Shown in pieces: positions 24,362-34,366 of a DNA stretch of 64,000 nucleotides; position 1 is the first letter of the stretch, and each line of letters begins with the position of its first letter. The DNA comes from Sarcomyxa edulis (taxonomy: Eukaryota; Basidiomycota; Agaricomycetes; Agaricales; Mycenaceae). The notes beneath the pieces are model-generated. The model was not told where the DNA came from, searched no databases, and saw nothing but the letters and a program-made list of their open reading frames with translations. The stretch lies in assembly GCA_009761415.1 (NCBI GenBank), contig QUOL01000001.1:2418001-2482000 (forward strand), read 5' to 3'. A program made the translations under genes and the position numbers.

Positions 24362-25758
24362 TCAATCTTCCGCCTCGAATGCCTTCTCGGGTGCCTGCCA
24401 CACCACAGGGTCTTCTTCCATTTGACCTTTGACCTTTCCATTTCCCATGGCCTCAAGATCGACGGCGCGAGGTGGCGAGGGTGGTGACGCCGCCGACTTG
24501 ATCCATGTATAGAACCTATTCGCGCATAATCAGCTTCGGTTACAGCCTAACGGCGGTTAGTAGACGCACATTGTACCGCCTAAAATGATTATGATTGAGC
24601 CAGCGCGATTTCTGATATTTGGGGAAGACAAATGGCGAGTCAATTGCGGCGAGACATGAGACATAGAACGGTTAACGTACGCCGTCAGTATGTCTCCGAA
24701 AATAATGACCCCGAGTAGAGTTTGTAGGACTGATCGTGCGGCCTGCAGGCGGGAATCAGCTATTTCTATCGACGAAAGAATCGGACTTACACTTGAGAAC
24801 ATATGGGTGATCGGGCTTGTGACCTTGATGCTCAATAGACCGGCCACACAGAGTAGGAAACCGAATACGCCTGTTATCAGACTGCCCCAGAAAAAGATAG
24901 TGCCATTCCACTGGTCGTTTAGCATCAGGGCCCGCAACATAGCATGCTCGCTGTGAATAAACACGAATGGAGCTAGGAATAAGGCAGATCCCAGATTTGT
25001 CCAATAAGCCAGTTGAATTGTAGAGTTGTCACAGTAGGGTAGCGAACTCTTGATGAGAACAGCATGGAATGCGATGAACAGAGATGAAAGTACGCCGTAG
25101 AATAATGAGAGAAGGGAAGGGGTCGCGGTTATGGGAAGGGAAGACGAAGGGACAACGCCTACGAGAAATCCGATGGTTACGGCTCCCGCGGCAAGTATTA
25201 CTTTCCGAGACGGTGTCGTTCGAGTATGAACCGACGATACCAGGATGGTAAGAGGGAGGACCAGTCCTCTTGCAATCTGATGGAAGGAGAATCACATCTG
25301 TATTAAGTAGAGTGTGCCTCACGATGTCTACTTACCTGGAAGAAAGAGGCTTCGACATCACGGAGACAGAGGGTATTGAAAACGAGACCAATGACATTGA
25401 CGAGGATGACCGGAACAAGGCGTTTGGCTGTCTGGAACTCCAACTTCGGAATTTCAACTCTCTTTGAGATGAGAGCCGATGCGTGCAAAAGAGCCACAGC
25501 GATGACCAATTGTATGAGGAGAAACAGTAGCGGCAAGTCTGGCGATCCATTCAATACGGCCTTATTCCTAGAAAAATTTGAGAATCAGAATGGAAGGTGA
25601 AGAGATTGTGGTTGTACTTACACGAATACCATCTAACGCACATGTTGATCATCATAGAGAGCCATCGAAATAGTATGGAATATTCTTACCACCAGAGCAG
25701 CCGTCATATAAAACGCAACCACGGCCGCAACTTGCATGTTCGGTGTGTATGAGGACAT
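24362..25758 (-). CDS. GDP-fucose-transporter-like nucleotide-sugar transporter (TPT/SLC35 family)
   Basis: The intron-rich minus-strand gene starts at 25758 ('MSSYTPNMQVAAVVAFYMTA'). Exon 1 is 25758-25690, followed by an 11-nt micro-exon (25632-25622) that restores 'LVMVFVNKAVLNGSPDLPLL'. Later parts show repeated membrane helices, 'VFNTLCLRDVEASFFQ', 'FLVGVVPSSSL', and the diagnostic 'IKVTSPITHMFSS' then 'ARSVLQTLLGVIIFG' and 'NRAGSIIIILGGTM'. These resemble the KVTSPLTH, QTxLAV and LGG motifs of SLC35C1. Such transporters exchange GDP-sugar for GMP across the Golgi membrane. The tail is cytosolic and acidic. GDP-fucose is the likely substrate by motif similarity and by its neighbour; other GDP- or UDP-sugars are not excluded. 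Confidence 0.82.
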
Positions 25759-26190
25759 GGCGCGAAACAATGAGTCTCCGAGCAAGTCGAGCTATCAAGA
25801 TGGTCCAAATATACGAAGGGGATGTGGACTTGGAGGGCTCGGAACTCAAGTAACGGCCGTGCCAACGTACGCCACGATAACGTTACGAGGGCAGTAGGGA
25901 GGATCAAGGTAAGTTGTTAGAGTGGATTATGTACATATTCATGGCGGTGATGGGCAGGGCTAAAATGAGAGACTTCCCGGACTTTGAGAGCATGAACGCA
26001 GCAAGATGCATGTCCCCATGAGGTGAGACCTGGGTGAGACCCGATCGAGCCACTGACGGACCAAATCTGGGAGATCTTGCCAAAATCTTGACAAAATCTC
26101 GGCATGATACCCTCACTTCATCTCCTCGACAAAAGGGCCTAGCCGTTCATGACTTCTCTTCCCTCTGCTTGACCGATTCCCCCCATCATT
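25759..26190. promoter_or_regulatory. Shared divergent promoter region
   Basis: The 432 bases separate the start codons of the transporter-like gene (minus) and the O-fucosyltransferase-like gene (plus). No other gene fits, so both promoters must lie here, which would allow co-regulation. No specific factor site was identified. Confidence 0.55.
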
Positions 26191-28077
26191 ATGGACACTA
26201 GGAAGATGGCCTCCGGTTCAGCTTCATCCTCCTTGCCTGGTTCCGTAGAGTCTCTCATTTACAATAACGACAAGGAGGCGCACACCCTTAGGAGCCGTTA
26301 TTCTCATCTAGAACGCCGCCCTTTTCTATTTGTGACCTGTGCATGTCTGGCGGCTGCTTCGCTGTTTACTGTCGTGGCCTTTGCTCTATGGACCTCGCGA
26401 CCTCTTCCTCGGTTATTTTCTGATAACTCGCTCGTAGATCACCAGTCGCAGTACGACGAGTATGGATTGAACGAACTCGGAATACACCCCTTGGATCCTT
26501 TGGCGTCGCTGAAAGGACCTCCCACCGCTTCCTTTCGAGGCAAGTTCACGGCTGCTCAGTCTACATTAGACAGAGGCTGACCTACTCACATAGACAATTT
26601 GCGAGACGACACGAAATATATCACATCCTGGATATCTGCTGGATGGAGTGAGTGTGCTCTTGATCTACTCTCGCATAGTACCGGTCACTCATCTCATTCA
26701 CAGCGAACGACGTTATGACTTATGTTCGTACTGTTATACTTGCAGCGTCGTCATTGACCGTGCTAACACATAGCCATCGTCCAGGGAAATCTTATTTATC
26801 TTGGCCTCATTACCGACAGGGTACCTATAATACCTCAGTTCACCCCTTCCCATATCGGTGGACACGTGCCCCCTATCAGCTTCGGTCAAGTGTTCGACCT
26901 TCCTCGCTTGCGCAGACTGCTAGGAAAGCCGGTTCTTGAATGGCTAGACGTCAAGAACACGAGCCTCGGATCCCTCGACGAGTTGGGCTGCTGGAATCTT
27001 TGGGAATCTGTTCAATATCGCGAAGCTCACCCTCGTGGAAGTGTCACGACTGAGCACCTCAAATTAGGTCGGTAGAGTCTGCCTCCTTTTGGTACTTTAC
27101 TAGTTGTATAAACAATACCGACAGATATCTCCTATACGAAAACGCCATCGTGGACAAAGCTGATTCCAGGATACGAACATGATCAACACAGTACCTTCTG
27201 GTCTTTGGCAACTCTGGCCTACCCCGAAACACGCGCTGCAAACCTTGTTCCTCCTCTTGAATCTCCGTATCACCATGTATCTCTCCCTCCAGATGAACAC
27301 CTTCTGTGTTACGACTATCTGTATTACGTCTGTGCCCATCAGGTTGGCCCTTTAATACTCGCCTACCCTTTCACCTTCTCTGATGTTCCGAAATTGCAGC
27401 CTTTTGAATATGAATTCGACTATAGTCCTGCTTGGAGAAGAGTGGGTCAGCACATGCACTGGGTCCAATTTCTCGAAGATATTGCCGATACCTATATCAG
27501 GAGTGCACTGCAAGTGGAACCTGGCACTCCTACCCCACCTGTAAGATAATACTTTCCCCTACTATCAGCCAGCAGTGACTGATCAGGTCACTTCTAGTAC
27601 ATTGCTATACATGTTCGTCACGCTGATTTTAGCAATTGGTGCGGGGAGGTCCCTGTTGTAGAGTGCTTTGCCTCTCTATCTGTCATTGCTCGTCGTGTCA
27701 ACGAAGTGAAAGAAGAACTTTTGCAACGCAAAGGGATCTCCGTCGATCATGTCATAATGACTAGTGATGAACGGGACAATTCCTGGTGGGAAGGAGTAGT
27801 TGAGCAAGGCTGGGTAGGAGTTGATCATTCGAGAACCGTGGATCAATACGGTGAATGGTTCGTGTCCTTCAATTTCAACGTTGCTATGTTGTCAAGCTCA
27901 TATGTCCTTCATAGGTATCCTGTGCTCATCGATGCTGTCATTCAATCGAACGGCGTAGGTTTTGTCGGCACTGATAGATCGACGATGTCAATGATGGCTC
28001 GCCGACGGGTTGAATCGTGGCATGATGGCGTAGTGAGGACTGTCAAGTGGGGCAGGCCCGATTCAGACGATCACTAG
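26191..28077 (+). CDS. GDP-fucose protein O-fucosyltransferase-like type II membrane protein
   Basis: The first exon has a cytosolic N-terminus and a signal-anchor helix around residues 48-70 ('FVTCACLAAASLFTVVAFAL'). Later exons give 'DNLRDDTKYITSWISAGW', 'TNDVMTY', 'GNLIYLGLITDRVPIIPQF', 'HVPPISFGQVFDLPRLRR', then 'YIAIHVRHADFSNWCGEV' and 'FVGTDRSTMSMMARRRV'. The HVRHADF/C block and the TDxSTxS block match the GDP-fucose O-fucosyltransferase fold as found in many basidiomycete proteins. The first intron (26539 to about 26594) has a GC donor (GCAAGT) that restores 'RDNLRDD'. The expected location is the Golgi or ER lumen. The gene sits head-to-head with the GDP-fucose-transporter-like gene. 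The acceptor protein or glycan is unknown. Confidence 0.83.
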
Positions 28078-28306
28078 ATGCACGCTTTCTTTCCTATGGG
28101 CTTTCCTTCATTTTCTCCTTCGTATGTATTTTTACCTTATCAACTCAGGATACCATGGGACGCTGTCTGCCATCGTTCAAAATAATGAATCGCAACCACT
28201 TTGTAATCTCTACGTTATGAGACCGTCATTCTTGAATTGAACAGGACCCCCATAACTCGCAATCCAAAAATGTAAATTTCTTCATTTTACAGTACACACG
28301 CTCAAA

Positions 28307-29760
28307 TCATACTGAGATACTAATGACATTCATACCTGCGCAATCTGATCCGACTGCGTCAGTCTGAGTCTCGTTTTGCGTTTGATTTTGGGCTTGGTAG
28401 ATTGTTTCCTCCGCTTGTGGAGGCGCTTCGGCCCATTCTCCAAAAGCGCTGTCGTAACAGCTAATGCGGACGGGATAATGACGATCAAAGCTAGAATCTA
28501 TATCAAACCCGTTATCTCTTTGCTCTGCGCCTTTGACGGAGAGATCAATCAGAAAAGGTGACATACCTGCCCAAATCCCCATTGCCCAGCAAAGCCATTA
28601 GTATCGCGATTGAACTGCAATAGAAGCTCGCTAGATACGATAAAATAAGTGAAGACGAGAGCCTCGCAAATGACGATCCCCACTAGCATGGGATCAAGAT
28701 CTGAAGACCATCTGCGGCGCTTGGGACGACGCTTCTTCTCAGTCCCATGAGAGTGATGATGTTGGCGACCCGTTGTTCTAGAAATTCCAGGACTATTTGG
28801 GTGGGTGGGACTAGTAGGACTAGTAGGAGAGGTTGGTGACAAAGGCAAAGGCGGCAGAGGTCGATTCATCTGAGACGTGAACAGTGAAGCGGAGCCATAA
28901 GCAGTCACTCTAGAGGGGGAGATCGGTGAAGGTAGATCAAAATCTCCATTGGACCTGGACTTGGGTCTCTTTTTTCCTCGAATGTTTCGATAGAAACCAC
29001 GCAGTTCGTGGACCGTGATACCAAGATAGACTGTCGTCAAGAGCGAAGAGAAAACTAGTCCAGCGATTCGACCCGATTTTAGTGCTGGAGCTGCGATAAC
29101 AAAAAACATGTAGCGGATACTCGATGAGCATTCCGGACGGAACCCAAAGGTCGGTGCGGTTGCCCTACAAAGTCGGCATAAGTGAGCTAGTTTGTGGCAC
29201 ATTGCTGATAGGGAATGTATCGCACCAGATGTAGATAGTTAGAGACATGGATAGTAAAGTTTGGATCATGGCAGCAAGCTTGATCTTGGAGTCTGAGCCC
29301 TGCTGTTTACCCCCTTCTTTACTGTTATCTGCTTTCTGGCGAGAATAACTCGCTAGAGCCACGAATGTCCCAAAGTTAGCTAGCCTAGAGAAATCGAGCT
29401 GCTCGAATCACCTTGATTATCTTCGAATAACAGAAGTACTCACCACACAAGATTAGAAACTTGCAAGGCTTGGAATAGCGACAATTGATTGTCTCGGGCC
29501 TGTACGATCGCAGCTATAGTAAGCCCAAAGCTTGTTGTAATGAAGGTCCACAAAGCACTCGGTGCGTCCTGCCATGACCTATATCGATTCATTAGGTAGT
29601 AGATCAGGTTATGCTTCTTGCCATACGATTCTCACCTGTCAACCAAGAGAACCAACAAGAACGTCTGGAGATAAAAACTAACTCTGACGCCAACCCCGCT
29701 GATATCTGGGTTGTTGTCGGCGTAATTACTGCACTCAGGTAAGGCTGCTAGATTGCTCAT
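28307..29760 (-). CDS. Multi-pass membrane protein of unknown function
   Basis: Minus-strand gene with about five exons and start at 29760 ('MSNLAALPECSNYADNNPDI'). Hydrophobic segments recur: 'VRVSFYLQTFLLVLLVD', 'ALWTFITTSFGLTIAAIV', 'LANFGTFVALASY', 'AAMIQTLLSMSLTIYIW', 'IAGLVFSSLLTTVYLGITV', 'MLVGIVICEALVFTYFIV' and 'ILALIVIIPSALVTTALL'. That suggests six to seven membrane helices. A long cytosolic loop holds a short 'SPTSPTSPTSPTHP' tandem and a basic 'KKRRPKRRRW' patch. The C-terminal tail is basic. This resembles a basidiomycete-restricted membrane family without an assigned role. The 3' end near 28307 is the least certain part. Confidence 0.7.
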
Positions 29761-30038
29761 AGCCAATAGCTATAGAAAAGGCATAGGCTGTTGCTCGTTC
29801 GTGGTCGTGAATCGTTCGTGGGTGTTGAAGTGAGAGAAATAAGCGCAATAAAAGCTGTGCCCGCTTGAAGGGACCAAATTGCACACGGATGAGGCAGTGA
29901 ACCCAGTTAAGCTCTCAGTTTATCTGTAGGGACAGCCTGGGGTCGCCAGTCTTGTGCGTCAGACTCGGAGAGAGCTGTCTAAAACTTGGATTGTTGAAGG
30001 GATGATTCACCCTGCTTCAAGGAGACGATCAGCAGGTT
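29761..30038. other. Promoter-side spacer of the membrane protein gene
   Basis: About 280 bases contain the 5' region of the minus-strand membrane-protein gene. A GTTCGTGG repeat occurs at 29797-29821. No gene is seen. Confidence 0.4.
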
Positions 30039-30346
30039 TTATTTTTGCTTCACGATGTGACTGTCCCAATCGGTGTCCCGTTCAAGAGACTTCATGCTAG
30101 TCTGACTGGATAATTGACAGTGATTCTCGCACAATCGGGAATCGCACCAAGGCATCAAGTGAGAGCATTCACGGCAGAAAGTGGGACAAAGCCATCCAGC
30201 ACAACAAGCTGATCGATAGAATAGTAAGCGGATAGCAGCAAACGATTTGCCATGACCACATACCCAAGAACTCAACTGAATCTGCGGGTCGCCAGGTTTT
30301 TCCAAGGAGTTGTACTGGCGAGTTGGCGACAAGACACAGTCATGTC
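30039..30346 (-). CDS. Possible cysteine-rich open frame (uncertain)
   Basis: An open frame continues upstream to an AG acceptor at 30347, so it could be a terminal exon. It encodes a cysteine/histidine-rich stretch ('SSWVCGHGK', then 'CCAGWLCPTFCRECSHL' and 'WCDSRLCENHC'), suggestive of a small zinc-binding module. No upstream exon or start could be assigned, and the neighbouring reductase gene already ends properly at 30384. It may be a separate small gene, an alternative 3' exon, or chance. Confidence 0.22.
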
Positions 30347-30383
30347 CTGCAAGGGCCAGTTAGATAGTCATGTATTGCCACTG

Positions 30384-31955
30384 TTACAGCGTCGCATCCC
30401 TAGGAATGGCACTGCGCATTTTGACTAGATTCAATAACATCGAATTAGCAGGCACTGGGACGCGAAATGATTCCCCAAGGTCAATCAGATACCCATTCAG
30501 GTACTCAATTTCCGTCTGCCTCCCCCTTTGGATATCCGATAGCATCGACGAGATGTTGCCTTTCGTGAGTTCTGCCACTCGTAAGCACTCGTGTTCTAGT
30601 GAAGGTTTCGTCAAGGCCTGCGGTAAACGTCCCATCCCCATCTCAGATGCGGTCGTATCCTTCCCTTGGTTCGAAAGTAGGTGCAATCTGGATTGAGTGT
30701 CAGACTGGAGCTGCATCTTATAAACCTCTGCCGCCTCCTCGCATATCTTGCCCATGATGCGTCGAGACGCCTCCGTGGTGAATAACTCCCCATTTCGGCA
30801 CCCCATAATAGCCGTGAGTGGGTTAATGACCGAATTGACCACCAACTTTCTCTGCATCGCCACTTGGACACTTGCGATTGTCTTCCAAGACGCTTCGAGA
30901 CTCTCCAAGCGGAGCAAGGCCGCGACAGTGTTGCGCAAACTCTTGTAACGTTCGAACATGGGGTCATCGACCGAGTCTGTGATATGTTCCAGACGAAGTC
31001 TGCGTTCGTGTACCGGCACGTTCTCGCGAAGCCCCGCTTCAAAGTCGCGAGAATGTGTTTCGGGCACGATGGCAAAGTCAATTTTTCCGACACCCGCGTG
31101 CACCACCGAGGAATCACCTTTGAGCCAGGCCCCATGGGTATTCGATGCAAGGATAAAATGGGGTCGCTGGAAAGAATTGTGAAAGAGAGTGGAGACCAAC
31201 TGTTCGTAGACGCCCATACCGTTTTGCAAGAGAACGATGGTCGTGTTTGCGGACATGCGAGGGAGCAGCTTGCGGACTGCTGACACGGTGTGATGCGCCT
31301 TCGTCGTGATGAAGAGGGATTCAATGATGGACTCTGAGTTGTGTTCTTCGGCCTGTGGTTGTGAGAATCCGTTTTGGTCTTCCGTCGGTTTGGATGTTTG
31401 CGACGCGACGCGTGGTATAAGGTCGGTATAGGAAGAGTCACGATCGAATACCTCGGATTTGAATCCAGTTGCAGAAGTGAGTACACCATGTCGTTCGACG
31501 TGTATGACATTTCCAGCAGCGAGGGCTTCTTGTAATTTTCCAGCCGTTTTGTGAATGAGGGTAATAGTGTGTTCTGCGGGTATAGCGCGACGGAGGTGGT
31601 GCGATAGTAGAGTTCCAATTGGGCCAAGTCCGAGAACATGAAATCGCATGTCACAGACAAGGGTATCGAGATGTCCAGTGGCATAGGCTGCTGGATGGGC
31701 TTGCAAGTCATTGAAATGGGAGATCAGGACAGAGAAAGTTCGCGTTGCAGACTTGAACTTACATGGGTGAGTTGTAAGATTGTTAGGTCTGCTGTCAGGA
31801 AAAGATTCTAGGCTGTCCGTTGACAGAACTAGCTGGTCAGAATTCTTTGGGTATATATCATAGGTGTCATCAACGCGCACAGCGAGCGGGCAGTCGTCGG
31901 TGGCTGTGGATGCCAGTGGAATAGCGGGGGCGGGGTCGTGGAGGTCAATTCCCAA
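30384..31955 (-). CDS. Ketopantoate reductase-like (ApbA/PanE) protein
   Basis: Two exons (31955-31763, 31699-30384) join in phase to about 502 aa. The 63-nt intron (GTAAGT...CAAG) is itself open in frame, so retention would add 21 residues. The Rossmann start is 'MRFHVLGLGPIGTLLSHHL' (GxGxxG). The ApbA C-terminal domain has 'AMQRKLVVNSVINPLTAIMG' (catalytic Lys and Asn region), 'TKGNISSMLSDIQRGRQTEI' and 'EYLNGYLIDLG'. The family reduces 2-dehydropantoate to pantoate with NADPH in pantothenate synthesis, but many fungal members have diverged substrates. The ~80-aa N-terminal extension is unusual and could include a targeting sequence. Translation from the internal ATG at 31649 is possible. 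Confidence 0.87.
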   Translation of the reverse strand: MGIDLHDPAPAIPLASTATDDCPLAVRVDDTYDIYPKNSDQLVLSTDSLESFPDSRPNNLTTHPCKFKSATRTFSVLISHFNDLQAHPAAYATGHLDTLVCDMRFHVLGLGPIGTLLSHHLRRAIPAEHTITLIHKTAGKLQEALAAGNVIHVERHGVLTSATGFKSEVFDRDSSYTDLIPRVASQTSKPTEDQNGFSQPQAEEHNSESIIESLFITTKAHHTVSAVRKLLPRMSANTTIVLLQNGMGVYEQLVSTLFHNSFQRPHFILASNTHGAWLKGDSSVVHAGVGKIDFAIVPETHSRDFEAGLRENVPVHERRLRLEHITDSVDDPMFERYKSLRNTVAALLRLESLEASWKTIASVQVAMQRKLVVNSVINPLTAIMGCRNGELFTTEASRRIMGKICEEAAEVYKMQLQSDTQSRLHLLSNQGKDTTASEMGMGRLPQALTKPSLEHECLRVAELTKGNISSMLSDIQRGRQTEIEYLNGYLIDLGESFRVPVPANSMLLNLVKMRSAIPRDATL

Positions 31956-32393
31956 TCAGAGCGGGGATATTCAACTGCAGTTACGTAATCCCGCCCTGTT
32001 ACCAAAATGGGAAGGCAGTGATTGGCGGGCACACGGCGGGCGCGATGGCGGCGACGAAGAGGCGCTACTGTAACTTAGTACTGGGAGATCGATAACGGTG
32101 AAGCGTCGGTGATACTCACTGGCCAATTCAGTGGTCAGTGGCTGGCGGGATATCTAATCATGCAGAGAGCAGCCTGGTTCGATCTTCGGGCCATCGATAG
32201 CATTTTTAAGCCCAAGATGGTCCAAGAACCTCCAAGAACGCGCAAGAACGGGCGTCTGGGACGCGCCCATGGGGTCATGGGGACATTCACACCGGATTCA
32301 CGGGGAAAGTCTTACCGTCGACATATACATCAAGCCCAACTTTTTTTATCAAGACAAATCTCACCATCTTACTCCCATCATCACTCTATCGAA
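31956..32393. promoter_or_regulatory. Divergent promoter region between reductase genes
   Basis: 438 bases lie between the starts of the ApbA-like gene (minus) and the xylose reductase (plus). A C/T-rich stretch at 32340-32390 immediately precedes the plus-strand ATG. No gene is present. Confidence 0.5.
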
Positions 32394-34036
32394 ATGGCTA
32401 CAGTTGCATTGAAAAGGACAGGACAAAAGGTGATATTTCAGTCTCATGGGACGTATACATACTCATTGCGCGACCCACAGATGCCTCTAGTTGGGTAAGT
32501 GCTAATGGAGATCGTTACGGAGAAACTGAAAAACTCACGAGAAAAACAGCTTCGGCCTCTGGAAGGTAAGTTGATCTCGTCGACGTACATGCTCGCGCTG
32601 ACCCCTCCTCGATAGGTCACCAAATCAAGCTGCGCAGACGTTCGTGTCTAGCCCCTAATTGAGCATGCTGATCGCTAAAGCCCATACAGACTGTGTATAA
32701 CGCGATCAAGAGCGGATATCGCCTTTTCGACGGTGCAGGAGACTATGGTAACGAGAAGGAAGCTGGCGAAGGTGTTCGTCGTGCTTTGAAAGACGGCCTC
32801 GTTAAACGTGAAGAATTATGTGAGTTTTCCCTGAGAGTTGCGTTTTTCAGCACCGTCTCATACTCGAATGCCCAGTCATTACATCCAAGGTCAGGAATCC
32901 GTTTGAAGGCGACATTATACAGGCTGAGTTGTTGTCGGTTATAGTTGTGGAACACCTTCCACCAGAAAGATCATGTCAGTGAATATTTATCGTCTTAGCT
33001 CCAGAAGACTCACTACGAATGGAATTTAGGTCAAGGCAATCTCGCAGATGCAACTCGAGCTCTGGGGAATCGACTACTTCGACCTTTTCTTGGTTCATTT
33101 CCCGATCTCTCTCAAATACGTCGTACGTCCACTCTCAAATCAAATCGGAACGAAATTCTCAAGTAGCACATGTAGGATCCCGCGCACCGCTACCCTCCGG
33201 AATGGTTTGGAGATGACAGAAAAGTCTATCTTCGTTGAGTGGAAAAACATATGCCCCGATATTAATGAGCTGACCTGTCTGCAGAGAACACACCCATGCA
33301 AGAGACTTGGCAAGCAATGGAAGAACTCGTCGACGCCGGGAAAGCCAAGAACATCGGAGTCAGGTATGTGTAACGTCAGACGCGACAAAGTAAGGATATC
33401 CTGACGACAAATCGTCCAGCAATTGCGCTGGAGCACTCCTCCTAGACATCCTACGCTACGCGCGCATCGAGCCGCAAGTCCTCCAGATTGAACTTCATCC
33501 GTATTTGACCCAAGAACCGATCGTCGACCTGGCTAAGACACTCGGTATAGCGATCACAGGATACAGTTCGTTCGGCCCCCAAGGTGATTCATGAATTTGC
33601 TGCGTGATCTATTTCCGCTAAAGTTTCGTTCCGTAGGTTATGTGGAGCTCGGAATGGACAAGGGATTGCAGAGTCTCATGTCACACGATGCGGTGACACA
33701 AGTCGCTCAGAAATACAAGAAGAGTGAGCGCAGTTTCCGCTCCTTCATCAAGCCGAGCTGACACGTCACTTTAGCTCCTGCGCAAGTCCTCCTCCGATGG
33801 GCCACCCAGCGTGGAATCGCGGTCGTTCCCAAGAGCAATAATCAGGAAAGACTAGCGTCGAATTTGCAATGCAACTCGTTTGACTTGGAGGAAGCTGAGA
33901 TCAAACAGATCAGTTCGCTGAACATCAACCTCAGGGTGCGTACCTCAATTGACCTGTATCAACCTGCCTACTGACGAGACTATTGCAGTTGAACAACCCT
34001 GCTGAAATTGACCCCAGACTAGCCATCTTTGCGTGA
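32394..34036 (+). CDS. NAD(P)H-dependent D-xylose reductase (aldo-keto reductase)
   Basis: About twelve short introns interrupt a protein of roughly 325 aa. The AKR tetrad is visible: Asp and Tyr in '[20 protein letters not shown]', Lys in '[16 protein letters not shown]' (assembled over two introns) and His in '[16 protein letters not shown]'. Further family marks are '[14 protein letters not shown]', '[19 protein letters not shown]', '[10 protein letters not shown]' and the cofactor loop '[16 protein letters not shown]'. It ends '[13 protein letters not shown]'. Several donors are non-standard GTC or GTT types (for example GTCAGT after 'QKDH'), but every junction keeps frame. The enzyme reduces D-xylose to xylitol in the cytosol, the first step of fungal pentose use. 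Confidence 0.92.
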
Positions 34037-34366
34037 TAGCAAGCACGGTACCGAGAAGAGGAAATTCGAGTTGTAGAGTCACAGTGTATGTATATGTAAA
34101 GACTATCCCGTGAAATACAGATTACAGAGTTCGGAGCCTCGAAAGTGCGCAGTGAGCTGCGGATGTGATGTTCGGTGATAGTGAGAAGGATCTAGTCGCT
34201 GCGCGGTGACCATGTTGGAGAGTTTGAGAGGGCGCCAACGGAGTCATTTATGATCGGTCGACGATCGGGAGTAGGGTGGCAGTGCTATTGGCGCAGTAGC
34301 GGCCTTTGAAAGTTGGCAGTTATATGTACTGGAACATCAGGAGCTGTGGGTTTCCCATTGACCACT
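34037..34366. other. Intergenic spacer, no gene seen
   Basis: About 330 bases between two plus-strand genes should hold the terminator of the xylose reductase and the promoter of the PB1 gene. Confidence 0.5.

Noticed and set aside
30611..31711. 366-codon minus-strand frame
   Set aside because: It overlaps the ApbA-like gene in another frame and has no domain; it is a shadow of that coding sequence.
32821..32960. Apparent frame break in the xylose reductase after the Tyr motif
   Set aside because: Three introns with AG acceptors restore '[16 protein letters not shown]', so the gene is intact.
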